Counted from the first letter of the stretch, positions 25,538 to 34,500 are shown. The stretch is DNA of 64,000 nt from an uncultured Coriobacteriaceae bacterium (GCA_902786015.1 CADAAU010000003.1:1-64000); one strand, 5' to 3'. The notes: generated by a model from the sequence alone, not told the origin. Numbers and translations: made by a program.

Positions 25538-26392
25538 TCACTCTCCCGTCAGTCGGTCGACAAGCTCCGCAAGGGCATCCTCGTCGGCGAACTCAATTTC
25601 CACCTTGTTTTTACCACGAACCGTGCGCACACGCACCTTGGTTCCCAATGCCTTTCTGAGGCGCCGCGCGGCGAGTCCATAGGACTCGGGAGCAGGCTTC
25701 TGGCGCGGCGGCTGATCGTCATTTTTGACAGAAAACAACGGACCGAGGATTTCTGTCTGACGGACCGAAAGTCCCTCCTGCACGACCTTCTGTGCGAGCG
25801 CGATACGGGCGTCTTCTCCGCTTACCGCAAGAATAGCCCTCGCATGGCCCGCAGTCAGCCTCCCGTCCATCACGAGCTGCTGCACAGGCTCAGGTAGCTC
25901 CAGCAAGCGCAAAGCATTCGTGATGGAAGAGCGAGACTTGCTCAGGACCTGGGCCACCTCTTCATGCGTCAGCACATTCTTCTCGATGAGCGCCTTGTAT
26001 CCCCTCGCAGCTTCCATGGGATTCAGATCCCTTCGCTGAAGGTTTTCGATAAGCGCGAGCTGAAGAACCTCGTCGTCGGAGACCTCGCGCACCAGAGCAG
26101 GCACCACGACAAGACCGGCTCGCCTGGCCGCCTGGTAGCGTCTCTCGCCCGCCACAATCTGGTATCCGCCTTCCACGGGCCGAACCACGAGTGGCTGGAG
26201 GAGACCACAGGCTGCAACCGAGTCTGCAAGCTCCGCTAGATCGTCTTCGTCGAACACCTTACGCGGCTGGTCGGGATTGGGATGAATCTGCGCCAAAGGA
26301 AGCTCTCGCAGCTCTGCGCCACTCGCCTCCCCTTGGACCCTTCCGTCGACCTCGCCAAGAAGGGCGCCCAGACCGCGACCGAGGCCAGACAT
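25538..26392 (-). CDS. parB: Chromosome partition protein ParB (CTP-dependent clamp)
   Basis: A 284-residue ParB. The N-terminal CTPase domain has IHPNPDQPRKVF and GERRYQAARRAG, the central helix-turn-helix region has HEEVAQVLSKSRSSITNALRL, and a C-terminal dimer domain is present. It binds parS, and one perfect parS lies 1 kb away in rsmG. The start at 26392 is one base after the parA stop and gives the usual MSGLGRGLGALL opening; the longer frame to 26509 is inside parA. Confidence 0.96.
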   Translation of the reverse strand: MSGLGRGLGALLGEVDGRVQGEASGAELRELPLAQIHPNPDQPRKVFDEDDLAELADSVAACGLLQPLVVRPVEGGYQIVAGERRYQAARRAGLVVVPALVREVSDDEVLQLALIENLQRRDLNPMEAARGYKALIEKNVLTHEEVAQVLSKSRSSITNALRLLELPEPVQQLVMDGRLTAGHARAILAVSGEDARIALAQKVVQEGLSVRQTEILGPLFSVKNDDQPPRQKPAPESYGLAARRLRKALGTKVRVRTVRGKNKVEIEFADEDALAELVDRLTGE

Positions 26393-26393
26393 C

Positions 26394-27155
26394 TTAGCCA
26401 CGGTCGACCACCTCTTGGGCGAGCGCGTCATAGGCGATGGCCCCCTTGCTCGTAGGAGCATACAAACAAACCGGCAGCCCATGGCTCGGAGCTTCCGAAA
26501 GCTTGACATTGCGAGGAATCACGGATTCGAACACCTTGTCACCAAAGTACTCACGAACCTCGTCCACCACCTGACGTGAAAGCGTGGTGCGCACGTCATG
26601 CATGGTCATCAGAACTCCAAAGATGTCGAGAGTCGGATTCAGACGACCCTTTACCATGCGCATGGACTCCAGAAGCTTGGTAAGTCCCTCAAGCGCGTAG
26701 AATTCGCACTGGATGGGTATGAGCAGCGAGTCAGCTGCCACGAGGGCGTTTACCGTCAGAAGACCCAGCGAAGGCGGGCAGTCAACAAAGATGAAGTCGT
26801 ACTCGTCGCGCACGTCTTCCAAGACGTAGCGAAGGACGCTCTCGCGGGCCATGACGCTCACGAGCTCGATTTCGGCACCGGCGAGCTGGATGGTTGCGGG
26901 CGCGACATCGACACCTTCTGTGGCATCGTGGGATATCGTCTCTTTGATGGGCGTGGAGTCCATCAATGCGTTGTAGACGTCAAGCTTGAGCTCGTCCTTG
27001 TCGAGTCCAAAGCCGCTCGTCGCGTTTCCCTGTGGATCGAAGTCCACCACCAGCACGCGCTTGCCCAGCATGCCAAGCGCGGCCGACAGGTTGACGGCCG
27101 TGGTTGACTTGCCAACGCCACCCTTCTGATTGATTATCGCAACGACTTGTGCCAT
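26394..27155 (-). CDS. parA: Chromosome partition ATPase ParA (Soj)
   Basis: A 253-residue deviant Walker ATPase (KGGVGKST near residues 11-18, DFDPQGN, FVDCPPSLG) that moves ParB-parS complexes and, in several bacteria, modulates DnaA. The ATG at 27155 follows GAAAGGAGC. It lies downstream of rsmG with a 143-base gap that holds a 19-bp perfect palindrome, so it may have its own expression control. Confidence 0.96.
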   Translation of the reverse strand: MAQVVAIINQKGGVGKSTTAVNLSAALGMLGKRVLVVDFDPQGNATSGFGLDKDELKLDVYNALMDSTPIKETISHDATEGVDVAPATIQLAGAEIELVSVMARESVLRYVLEDVRDEYDFIFVDCPPSLGLLTVNALVAADSLLIPIQCEFYALEGLTKLLESMRMVKGRLNPTLDIFGVLMTMHDVRTTLSRQVVDEVREYFGDKVFESVIPRNVKLSEAPSHGLPVCLYAPTSKGAIAYDALAQEVVDRG

Positions 27156-27225
27156 TCGCGCTCCTTTCTCGTTTTGGGGTCCCCATTCTAGCAGCAGCCA
27201 GAGACAAAAGCAGTCGCAGCACAAA

Positions 27226-27271
27226 CGAACCGGGTTCAAACGTGCCAAATAACACGTTTGAACCCGGTTCG
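27226..27271. repeat. 19-bp perfect palindrome between rsmG and parA
   Basis: CGAACCGGGTTCAAACGTG and its exact complement flank 8 bases. T runs are poor on either side (CGTTTGTG on the minus strand). It could be an intra-operon attenuator or a protein-binding site. It does not match parS or families A to C. Confidence 0.6.
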
Positions 27272-27298
27272 GTCAAAACTTGTTGGGTGGGGACCTTG

Positions 27299-27976
27299 TT
27301 AGGCTCCCAACGGATGATGCTGTGCCATGCCCGTGGCACGCGGCAACTTGATGGATGGATTCTTTACCCGCTCGTATGATATGACCTCGCGGTGCCCCAA
27401 GTCATGAGGTAACTCGTATGTTTCACGTGAAACACGACGCATGCCACACAGCTTGGCAACACGGTCTCCCAGAGCAAGCTCCTCATCCGTAGGACGCGCC
27501 TTGGCAACGACCAGACGGCCTCCCTTACGCAGGAGCGGCGCGGCATATTCGACGAGGACTCCCGTCTGCGCCACGGCGCGCGCCGTCACGACGGCATAGC
27601 GACCGCGCTCACGTCGCGCCAGCTCCTCTATACGCGCGGACTCAACGCGCAGCTGGTCCGTGAGGCCGAGTTCCTCAACAAAGTCCCTTACGGCCTGAGC
27701 CTTCTTGCCCACGGAGTCGACGAGGGTACCCTTGCGGCCGGTGACCACCGCAAGAGGTATGCCGGGATAACCCGCACCCGTCCCCACGTCAACAAAAACT
27801 CCTGCAGGTGCCGCCGCGAAGGCGTCCTGCAGGAGCAGAGAGTCTACTATGTGCAAACAGACGGCGTCATCCCAGCTCGTAATGCGCGTGAGGTTAACGC
27901 TACGGTTACGCTCGATAACAAGCTCAAGATGCCGTCTGAGCGTGCGCCATTGCTCTTTTGTGGCTAACTGTCGCAC
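27299..27976 (-). CDS. rsmG: 16S rRNA (guanine-N7) methyltransferase
   Basis: A 225-residue SAM methyltransferase that modifies G527 of 16S rRNA. The SAM motif VDVGTGAGYPGIPLA near residues 62-76 and VVTARAVA are clear. The GTG start at 27976 lies one base after the jag stop (TAA-C-GTG). The coding region contains a perfect parS site near its 3' end. A C-terminal extension (KLPRATGMAQHHPLGA) is slightly longer than usual. Confidence 0.95.
   Translation of the reverse strand: MRQLATKEQWRTLRRHLELVIERNRSVNLTRITSWDDAVCLHIVDSLLLQDAFAAAPAGVFVDVGTGAGYPGIPLAVVTGRKGTLVDSVGKKAQAVRDFVEELGLTDQLRVESARIEELARRERGRYAVVTARAVAQTGVLVEYAAPLLRKGGRLVVAKARPTDEELALGDRVAKLCGMRRVSRETYELPHDLGHREVISYERVKNPSIKLPRATGMAQHHPLGA
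27419..27434. promoter_or_regulatory. parS site
   Basis: TGTTTCACGTGAAACA, an exact 16-base match to the widely conserved bacterial parS. It is inside rsmG, about 1 kb from parB and about 6 kb from dnaN. This is where ParB should load onto the chromosome. Confidence 0.95.
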
Positions 27977-27977
27977 G

Positions 27978-28550
27978 TTACGCCTTAAGTGCCGTAACGA
28001 CCACGCGACGAGAGGGATCCTCGCCTTCCGAGTGCGTGGTCACCTCGCCGTCCTCAACGAGCGCCAGATGCACCAGACGACGCTCGTACGCATTCATCGG
28101 CGGAAGGGAGACGCGCGTATGCTGACGCTTTGCGCGCGATGCAGCCGACAGCGCGAGGCTGCGCAGCTTCTCCTTGCGACGCATCTTGTATCCCTCGACG
28201 TCTACGACCACGGGATAGTGGAAGCGGAGCGTGCTGCTCATGAGCGACGAAACGACCATCTGCAGCGCGTCGAGCGTCCTACCATGACGGCCAATCAGCA
28301 CGGCAAGGTCGCCGCCCGTAATGTCAAGGATGAGCTCGTCGTCATCGCCCTCATACTCGTCAACCACGATCTTGTCTTCGCCAAAATAGCCGAGTATGTT
28401 GCGCACGTGCCTCACCGCAACGTCGGCAATGGCGTCGATATCCTCGTCGCTAAGTTCCTCTCCGGCGTTAAAGCGCTCACGAATGGCCGCAAAACGATCC
28501 GGTTCCTGGGTCGCTTCGATCTTCTGGCCGTCCCTTACGTCATCAGCCAT
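27978..28550 (-). CDS. jag: Jag/KhpB-type RNA-binding protein
   Basis: A 190-residue protein with a KH domain (GDLAVLIGRHGRTLDALQ near 80-97) and a C-terminal R3H domain (PPMNAYERRLVHLAL near 149-163). The N-terminal Jag_N module of some homologues is missing. Its place between yidC and rsmG is the conserved one. A short hairpin GGGCATGGC / GCCATGCCC lies between it and yidC (about 28578-28599). Confidence 0.92.
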   Translation of the reverse strand: MADDVRDGQKIEATQEPDRFAAIRERFNAGEELSDEDIDAIADVAVRHVRNILGYFGEDKIVVDEYEGDDDELILDITGGDLAVLIGRHGRTLDALQMVVSSLMSSTLRFHYPVVVDVEGYKMRRKEKLRSLALSAASRAKRQHTRVSLPPMNAYERRLVHLALVEDGEVTTHSEGEDPSRRVVVTALKA

Positions 28551-28615
28551 TTAAGATTCCTCCATAATTACGTCAAAGGGCATGGCCCGTGCCATGCCCA
28601 TCCGATTTCCAATGA

Positions 28616-29389
28616 CTAGCCCTTCTTGTGGGGGCGCTTTTTGCGATCACGGCGCACGACGTCGATCTCGACCGGCCGGCCCTCGAATGCCGCCTCAGCC
28701 TCCGCCTTGGCCTTCTCCATCACTCGCTTGGTAACCAGCTGCTGCTGTGCGACCTGCCACAGTGCGGAGGTGTTGTAGTAAAGCAGAACGCCGGAGGGAA
28801 GGTTCCAACCAATCCATACCATCCACACCGCCATAAAGATGCCCATCATGCGGCTCGTCCTCTGCTGGGCAGGATCGGTGCTCATGCTGGTGTTCAGAAG
28901 CATGGGTACGAGGGTGAGCAGGCCAAAGAGCACATCAAGGAAGATATAGATGGCCGCAGCTTGCCAACCGTGATCCGCGATGACCTGTCCCGGGCCTACC
29001 GCGAGGTCGGGGACGATGTTGTAAAAGGACGCACGTCCGCCCGAAAGCTCGCCAACGCTACGGATGACGCCAAACAGGGCAAAGAAGATGGGCATCTGGA
29101 GCAGGATTGGCAGACAGCCACCCAGGGGGTTGAACTTGTTCTCTGCGTAAAACTTGGACATCTCTTTTTGGAGACGCTCGGGGTCGTCGGCGTAACGCTG
29201 CTGCAATTCCTGCATTTTGGGCTGCAACACCTGCATCTTTGCCGACGAGCGCGTTGACCTCGTCATGAGGGGCGTGATGAGCAGGCGTACGATGAGCGTG
29301 AGGATGATGATGGCAAGTCCCCAGTCACCACAGAAGTTATACAGCGTGGTAAGGATTTGTGTCAGAAGATTGATAAATGCATCCCACAT
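28616..29389 (-). CDS. yidC: Membrane protein insertase YidC/OxaI
   Basis: A 257-residue insertase of the short Gram-positive type, with five membrane segments and no lipobox. The groove Arg lies in LIVRLLITPL near residue 35, and NPLGGCLPILLQMPIFFALF and a basic C-terminal tail (RRDRKKRPHKKG) are present. The tail is typical for ribosome contact. It lies between yidD and jag. Confidence 0.95.
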   Translation of the reverse strand: MWDAFINLLTQILTTLYNFCGDWGLAIIILTLIVRLLITPLMTRSTRSSAKMQVLQPKMQELQQRYADDPERLQKEMSKFYAENKFNPLGGCLPILLQMPIFFALFGVIRSVGELSGGRASFYNIVPDLAVGPGQVIADHGWQAAAIYIFLDVLFGLLTLVPMLLNTSMSTDPAQQRTSRMMGIFMAVWMVWIGWNLPSGVLLYYNTSALWQVAQQQLVTKRVMEKAKAEAEAAFEGRPVEIDVVRRDRKKRPHKKG

Positions 29390-29409
29390 GGTACGAGATC
29401 CTTTGCTAG

Positions 29410-29640
29410 TTAGGGAACGGGGTCATACCCGCCCTTGTGAAAGGGGTTACAACGAAGAATGCGCTTGGTAGCAAGCCAGCTTCCCCGGGCAGCCCCATAC
29501 TTATCTATGGCCTCGAGCGCATATGCCGAGCACGTAGGACTATAAATGCACGAATCGGGCAACAGCGGAGAGATGTACCGCCGATACCCGTGAATCGCAT
29601 AACTTAGGCCACGCGCAGCAATGCCACGCTCGTCGCTCAT
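29410..29640 (-). CDS. yidD: Membrane protein insertion efficiency factor YidD
   Basis: A 76-residue member of the YidD (DUF37) family: [27 protein letters not shown] and [14 protein letters not shown]. The start overlaps the rnpA stop by 4 bases (ATGA), the usual arrangement of this conserved cluster. Confidence 0.95.
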   Translation of the reverse strand: MSDERGIAARGLSYAIHGYRRYISPLLPDSCIYSPTCSAYALEAIDKYGAARGSWLATKRILRCNPFHKGGYDPVP

Positions 29641-29957
29641 GACACACGCGCCTTCCGTAGGAGCGTGCGCAACTCGTTTGCCACGAGGGCAGGGCTCGCA
29701 TCGTGTGTCGACCGGGTAGCAAAGAGGATGATGTCTGCGCCCTTTCGTGGCATGTCGCATGCGCGGGCAGCTTCCCTGAGCACCCTCTTGCATCTGTTTC
29801 GAAACACCGCGTTGCCCAACCGGCGCGCCGCGACGAATGCGACACGTCCGCTGCGAGCGGGATCGCGCATGACGCAAACCCGTACCAACGAACATCCGTA
29901 ACGACGCCCGGCTGAGAAGACCTCCTCAAAATCCTGCTTGGATTTGATGGTCTCCAT
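29637..29957 (-). CDS. rnpA: Ribonuclease P protein component
   Basis: A 106-residue basic protein that assists the RNase P RNA in tRNA 5' maturation. The signature [19 protein letters not shown] near residues 45-63 matches the family RNR motif. It lies 9 bases after rpmH and overlaps yidD. Confidence 0.95.
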   Translation of the reverse strand: METIKSKQDFEEVFSAGRRYGCSLVRVCVMRDPARSGRVAFVAARRLGNAVFRNRCKRVLREAARACDMPRKGADIILFATRSTHDASPALVANELRTLLRKARVS

Positions 29958-29965
29958 CCGAAGAG

Positions 29966-30106
29966 CTACTTAGAGACGGTAAGGCGCTTGCGGCCCTTAG
30001 CACGACGACGGGCCAGTACCAGACGGCCACCCTTGGTCGCCATGCGGGCACGAAAACCGTGGGTCTTCGCACGCTTACGCTTGTTTGGTTGATAGGTGCG
30101 CTTCAT
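29966..30106 (-). CDS. rpmH: 50S ribosomal protein L34
   Basis: A 46-residue L34 with the invariant opening [20 protein letters not shown] and the basic tail [14 protein letters not shown]. The ATG at 30106 has a strong AGGAGG site. It is first in the leftward origin-flanking operon. Confidence 0.97.
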   Translation of the reverse strand: MKRTYQPNKRKRAKTHGFRARMATKGGRLVLARRRAKGRKRLTVSK

Positions 30107-30502
30107 GGTTCCTCCTGTACAAGGCTATGGACTGGGGAATCGCTCCCCTTGTTGACGCAAGTTTTTCGATTGTAGGGGACTAACAGGACAAATGTCAAGA
30201 TGTCGCAGCGGATTATGTGCACTCGTCTTCTGGAGGCAAGCGATGGGGATGCTCACCTTTGCTTTTGAAGGCAAAGGTGAGCATCCCCATCGCTTTCACC
30301 CCTTTCCAAAACCCTGCAAGAAATCTTTCGTATTCATGTTAAGTTTCATTCATCGTGCTAGAATTCTCGGTGCTTTGAAAGTTCCTATTCATGAGTTTTC
30401 ATCAAGTTATTCTCATCCGTTGAAAACTTTCATTCATATATATTTCGTCATGAATGGTTTTCTTCAATGGTTCACAAGATGTGGAAAAGTGGGGAGGAAG
30501 GC
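30107..30502. other. Intergenic region, candidate upstream part of oriC
   Basis: About 400 bases without a gene between two divergent units. It holds a family A palindrome (30238-30295). An AT-rich stretch from 30330 to 30470 has repeated TTCATTCAT and TTTTCATCA motifs. A DnaA-box-like TGTGGAAAA (complement TTTTCCACA, fitting TTWTNCACA) lies at 30480-30488. Divergent transcription and AT richness fit an origin-type region, but the dnaA-dnaN gap is an equally good candidate. Confidence 0.45.
30238..30295. repeat. Palindrome family A, complete copy
   Basis: AAGCGATGGGGATGCTCACCTTTGC and its perfect complement (25 bp) around TTTTGAAG. It is preceded by CTGGAGGC, as in the half-copy at 6447. There is no poly-T beyond CTTTCACC, so it is a weak terminator if it is one. 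Confidence 0.8.
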
Positions 30503-31555
30503 GTGGCCGAGGACTTTTATCCCTTCGTCGGCGAGGGCGAGCAGAGCGACATGGGCGACCAGGTAATCCCCCGTCATCCGGCGAGAATCGCCGTATACGA
30601 CGACGCCTCGGCCGCACCGCGCGTCGTAGAGGTCGCGCCAAGGGACGTACGTGCCTACCTTGAGGAGATAACGCTGCAGGTCACGCAGCTCTCTCAGGCC
30701 CAAGGCGGAACCATTCCGTTCATGGTGATTCGCGAGATCGTGGAGAACCTCATCCACGCCTATTTCATACAGCCCACCGTCTCCATCCTCGACCACGGAA
30801 ACACAATCCGCTTCTCGGACCAAGGACCCGGAATACGCGAGAAGGACCGGGCCCTGCAATACGGAACGACCTCCGCGACGGAGGAAATGCGGCGCTACAT
30901 ACGCGGGGTCGGCTCTGGGCTGCCCTACGTGCAGCAGTACATGATGGACAAGGGCGGGTCGCTACGCATCGAGGACAACATGGCGGGCGGCACCGTCGTG
31001 ACGATTTCTGCTGTTGGCGCCGTGCAGCAACCCCCCATGCCCGCTGGACAACAAGGCGTGGCGGTTACTGCCCCCTGGCAGCAGCAGACCCAACCCTATG
31101 CACCGCCGCCCTACCAGCCGCAGGCACAGGCCTATGCGCCGCAGCCTTACCAGCAGCAGGCCCAGACTTGGGGGCAACCGGTGCAGCAACCTCAGCAATG
31201 GCCCGCCTACCAGCAGATAAGCCAGCCGATAGGCCAGCCCAGCTGGTCGCCGCAGTCACAGATGGCGCCGCAGCCACAGCCGGCCTTCCCGCCACAGGGC
31301 GCTTCGGCAAGCACCCCGAGCACGGGCATGGACTGGGTTGCGGTCTCTCAGCGCGGGCAGCTCGCGCTCGACTACCTGCGCTCGCACGATAGCGTCGGGC
31401 CATCCGACCTCTCACGTGCGCTCGGCGGATCGCAACCCACGTGGACACGAGAGCTGCAGGACCTCGAAAACCAGGGCCTCATCCTCAAAGACGGTCAGAA
31501 GCGTCGACTCACGGCGATGGGACGCGCCTATCTGGGCCTCCCACCCTCCAGCTGA
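30503..31555 (+). CDS. GHKL ATPase with C-terminal winged helix, next to dnaA
   Basis: A 350-residue protein with an intact GHKL (histidine-kinase-like) ATP site: N-box REIVENLIHA (Asn82), DQGPGI (106-111) and GVGSGLPYV (135-143). A linker of about 110 residues follows that is very rich in Gln, Pro, Ala and Tyr. The C-terminal domain (about 290-348) looks like a MarR-type winged helix (LALDYLRSHDSVGPSDLSRAL, LQDLENQGLIL). No phospho-acceptor His domain is seen, so it is not a normal kinase. The GTG start at 30503 has GGGGAGG upstream; the longer frame from 30467 overlaps the DnaA-box-like site. Its place between rpmH and dnaA suggests a role in replication or origin regulation, but that is inference. 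Confidence 0.75.
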   Translation: MAEDFYPFVGEGEQSDMGDQVIPRHPARIAVYDDASAAPRVVEVAPRDVRAYLEEITLQVTQLSQAQGGTIPFMVIREIVENLIHAYFIQPTVSILDHGNTIRFSDQGPGIREKDRALQYGTTSATEEMRRYIRGVGSGLPYVQQYMMDKGGSLRIEDNMAGGTVVTISAVGAVQQPPMPAGQQGVAVTAPWQQQTQPYAPPPYQPQAQAYAPQPYQQQAQTWGQPVQQPQQWPAYQQISQPIGQPSWSPQSQMAPQPQPAFPPQGASASTPSTGMDWVAVSQRGQLALDYLRSHDSVGPSDLSRALGGSQPTWTRELQDLENQGLILKDGQKRRLTAMGRAYLGLPPSS

Positions 31556-31682
31556 CGCGGCGAACGTATCGTAATCATGCCATCTTTCACCGCTCGTTTG
31601 AGGTTTTCTACAATTTGACTGTCGCTATTTGCGGTTTTCATCATATACTCTTAATTCATCAACGAAACACGCAAGGAGAATC

Positions 31683-33158
31683 ATGGAGAGCACCAACGAG
31701 TCGGATGCCGAGGCCTTATGGGAGGACGTGGTTGCCGCACTTGAGGCCGACGACCTGCCAGCGGCAACGGTTGCCATGCTCAGAAGCTGCGAGGCCACGT
31801 CACTCGATGACGAGGCGCTGCACATAAGCACCAGCTCGCGCTTCGTACAGCGCACGCTCGCCCGCATGGCACAACGTCTGGACGACATAGCCACGCAGAT
31901 GGCGTTTGTCCCCTTGAGCGTAGTGGTGGACATCACAAGACCGCAACCTCGCAAGAGCCGGCCTCAGCGCCAAGTTCCGCCGCCGAGCGCGCCCGCCGTG
32001 AGCAGCACACCGACCCAAGAGCAGGTCCACGCCGAGACAAAGCCCGCACCACGCAAGAATCCGCTGGTAGAAGACGTAAGCGCCCTCAGCTCGAACCTTA
32101 CGTTCGAACGATTCGTCGAAGGCCCGCAAAACAAGTTCGCCCTCGACGCAGCCAAGCAGGTGGCGAACGGTAGTCGCAACTACAATCCCCTGTTCATCTA
32201 TGGCAAGAGCGGACTGGGAAAGACGCACCTGCTGCGCGCGATCCAAAACTACATCGCGCAAAACGACCCGGAGCGGCTTTGCGCCTACCGCGTGGCAACC
32301 GACTTCATCGATGACTACTCCCGCGCGATGAAAAACGCTCGTTCCGGAGCAGCAGAGGCACTCGCCGAGAACTACCACGCCATCGACGTGCTTATCATCG
32401 ACGACATACAGCTCATGAGCACGGCCGCGGGCACCATCGGCTTCTTTTACGACACCTTCAACTACCTCATCAGCCACGGAAAACAGATCGTGCTCGCAGC
32501 GGACCGCACACCCTCGGAACTTGGCATGGGCCAGTCACGCTTCGACGAGCGCGTGACGAGCCGTCTGGACTCTGGCATGACGGTCTCCATCCAAGTACCG
32601 GACTACGAGCTCAAGCTACAGCTCATCGACGCGTTCTACGAGCGCATGCGTGCCGACGCGCGCGAGCAGCACGTACCTGGCATCGACGCGCCCATTAGCG
32701 AGGAACTGAGGCGCGAGATGGCAAAGCGTGCGGGCACGAACATCCGCGTAATCGAGGGATATGTGCAATCTTGCCTCATGCTGTCCTTCCAACGTTCCGC
32801 CACTGGCGGTCAGCTCACCGAAGAGGACGTCATCTCGGTGGCGGAACAAAAGTGGCCATCGGGCCAGCGTCGCGTCACCGTAGAGAAAATCCAAGAGGCC
32901 GTCGAGATGAGCTACGGAATCCAACACGCCCAGCTCGTGGGCGGGAAACGCAACAAGGAGCTCATGGAGCCGCGACATGTAGCCATTTGGCTCACGCGGG
33001 AGCTCACCGACAACACGCTCGCCGACATCGGAAAGCACTTTGGCGGACGGACGCACGCGACCATCAAGCATAGCATCGCCGTAGTCGAGGATGGGATGCG
33101 TGACGACCGCATCCTCCAGGACCGCGTCGCCCGCATCCGCGACTCTATTTTGGAGTAG
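31683..33158 (+). CDS. dnaA: Chromosomal replication initiator DnaA, diverged
   Basis: A 491-residue initiator. Domain III begins LTFERFVEGPQN with Walker A GKSGLGKTH (174-182) and LIIDDIQLM. Domain IV has RHVAIWLTRELTDNTLADIGKHFGG. The DNA-contact signature, normally GGRDHTTVxHA, is GGRTHATIKHS (near 453-463), so two base-contacting positions differ. The N-terminal domain is also atypical. The ATG at 31683 follows AAGGAGAATC. It is the first gene of the dnaA-dnaN-recF series; a TATACT box lies at 31644. Confidence 0.93.
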   Translation: MESTNESDAEALWEDVVAALEADDLPAATVAMLRSCEATSLDDEALHISTSSRFVQRTLARMAQRLDDIATQMAFVPLSVVVDITRPQPRKSRPQRQVPPPSAPAVSSTPTQEQVHAETKPAPRKNPLVEDVSALSSNLTFERFVEGPQNKFALDAAKQVANGSRNYNPLFIYGKSGLGKTHLLRAIQNYIAQNDPERLCAYRVATDFIDDYSRAMKNARSGAAEALAENYHAIDVLIIDDIQLMSTAAGTIGFFYDTFNYLISHGKQIVLAADRTPSELGMGQSRFDERVTSRLDSGMTVSIQVPDYELKLQLIDAFYERMRADAREQHVPGIDAPISEELRREMAKRAGTNIRVIEGYVQSCLMLSFQRSATGGQLTEEDVISVAEQKWPSGQRRVTVEKIQEAVEMSYGIQHAQLVGGKRNKELMEPRHVAIWLTRELTDNTLADIGKHFGGRTHATIKHSIAVVEDGMRDDRILQDRVARIRDSILE

Positions 33159-33396
33159 GGCAATGTTCAAAACACGTCAAAGACTAGGCGATAACCGCAC
33201 ACAACTCGCCGACTCGTGTAGAAACCCATTGATGAGTACTTGTGGAAGGTTAAAACAGTTGGCATCCTGTAGAGCGGTATTACGTCATCACATGGGGTTC
33301 TACCTGCAGTAATACCAGTTTGTCAACATTTGAACACTGCCTATTACTACTACTGTATTCTCTATATATAAAACAATAAAAACAGGAGGGGAAGAG
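33159..33396. other. dnaA-dnaN intergenic region, candidate oriC unwinding region
   Basis: 238 bases without a gene, ending in an AT-rich tract (TATATATAAAACAATAAAAACAGGAGG). On the minus strand 33343-33355 reads CAGTAGTAGTAAT, a run of TAG/TAA triplets resembling a DnaA-trio. GTATTAC motifs occur at 33282 and 33309. The TTATCCACA consensus is not found, and TTGTGGAAGG at about 33239 is only a weak box. In many bacteria oriC lies exactly here. Confidence 0.45.
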
Positions 33397-34500
33397 ATGA
33401 AGTTCACCGTAAGCCAGTCGTCGTTGACACGCGCGATTTCCGTGGTATCTAAGGGCATCGCCTCCGGAAGCGGCCAGCCAATCCTCGCAGGAGTCAAGAT
33501 AACCGCATCGGAGGGAAGCGTCGAGCTTCAAAGCACCGACAACAACATCTCGATACGCCACTCAATTGCCGCGAACGTAGAAGAAGAGGGCGCCACCGTC
33601 GTTGCCGGCAAAGTGCTGCAAAACGTGGTAAAGAACCTACCCGACGCCGCAGTGGTTATTAGTGACGACGGGGCGCAGGCGAGCCTCTCATGCGAAAGAT
33701 CTCACTTTAGGCTCAACACGCTCGACCCAAACGACTTCCCGGCGTTCCCTTCCATAAATCCCGATCGTACCATCGAGCTGCCTAGCGAGCTGCTCTCGTC
33801 TATGGTCGATCGCGTGTACAAGGTCACGAGCAAGGACACGTCGCGTCCCATACTCTCGGGCATCCTGCTTACCGTAGAGAACAACACCATTCGCTTGGTC
33901 GCCACGGACTCGTATCGCCTGGCGGTGTGCGACTCGAACACCGAGACGTCGGAGACTGACGAGCAGTTCGAGGCAATTGTTCCCGGCGCCACGTTCCATG
34001 ACGTCCTCACGCTTCCGTCGATGACCGAGCGTATTACGATAGGTATTACGTCGAGCCAAGTTGTATTTAGCTTTGATAATACAACCTACATTTCCAGACG
34101 TATCGAAGGTAACTTCCCCAACTTTAGGCAACTGCTGCCGACGTCGCAGAACTCTTCGGTCAAGCTTGACGCGCATCAGCTCGCACAGGCGCTCAAGCGT
34201 GTTTCGGTCATAGCCCAGTCCAATCCATCGGTTCGCTTCGACATCGACTCCGACGGAGACGTATTACGCCTTTCTGCGGCGTCGCCCGACCAGGGAGAGG
34301 CGAGCGAGCTCATTGGCGTCGAAGTCGAGGGAGAGTCCATATCCATCGCGCTTAACTACCACTACGTGATGGACTGCGTTGCTGCCGTCTCGTCCGACTC
34401 GGATGTGGCGCTCGAGCTGCTCTCGTCGATGCAGCCGGCCATCTTTAAGTCGTATGCATCGATCAACTACCTGTATCTTCTCATGCCCGTAAGGATGTAA
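33397..34500 (+). CDS. dnaN: DNA polymerase III beta subunit (sliding clamp)
   Basis: A 367-residue clamp of normal length with three clamp domains. The start MKFTVSQSSLTRAISVVSKGI, the middle TSRPILSGILL, ATDSYRLA and the end YLYLLMPVRM fit the family. An AGGAGG site precedes the ATG. The gene is unusually rich in GTATTAC motifs compared with its neighbours. Confidence 0.96.
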   Translation: MKFTVSQSSLTRAISVVSKGIASGSGQPILAGVKITASEGSVELQSTDNNISIRHSIAANVEEEGATVVAGKVLQNVVKNLPDAAVVISDDGAQASLSCERSHFRLNTLDPNDFPAFPSINPDRTIELPSELLSSMVDRVYKVTSKDTSRPILSGILLTVENNTIRLVATDSYRLAVCDSNTETSETDEQFEAIVPGATFHDVLTLPSMTERITIGITSSQVVFSFDNTTYISRRIEGNFPNFRQLLPTSQNSSVKLDAHQLAQALKRVSVIAQSNPSVRFDIDSDGDVLRLSAASPDQGEASELIGVEVEGESISIALNYHYVMDCVAAVSSDSDVALELLSSMQPAIFKSYASINYLYLLMPVRM

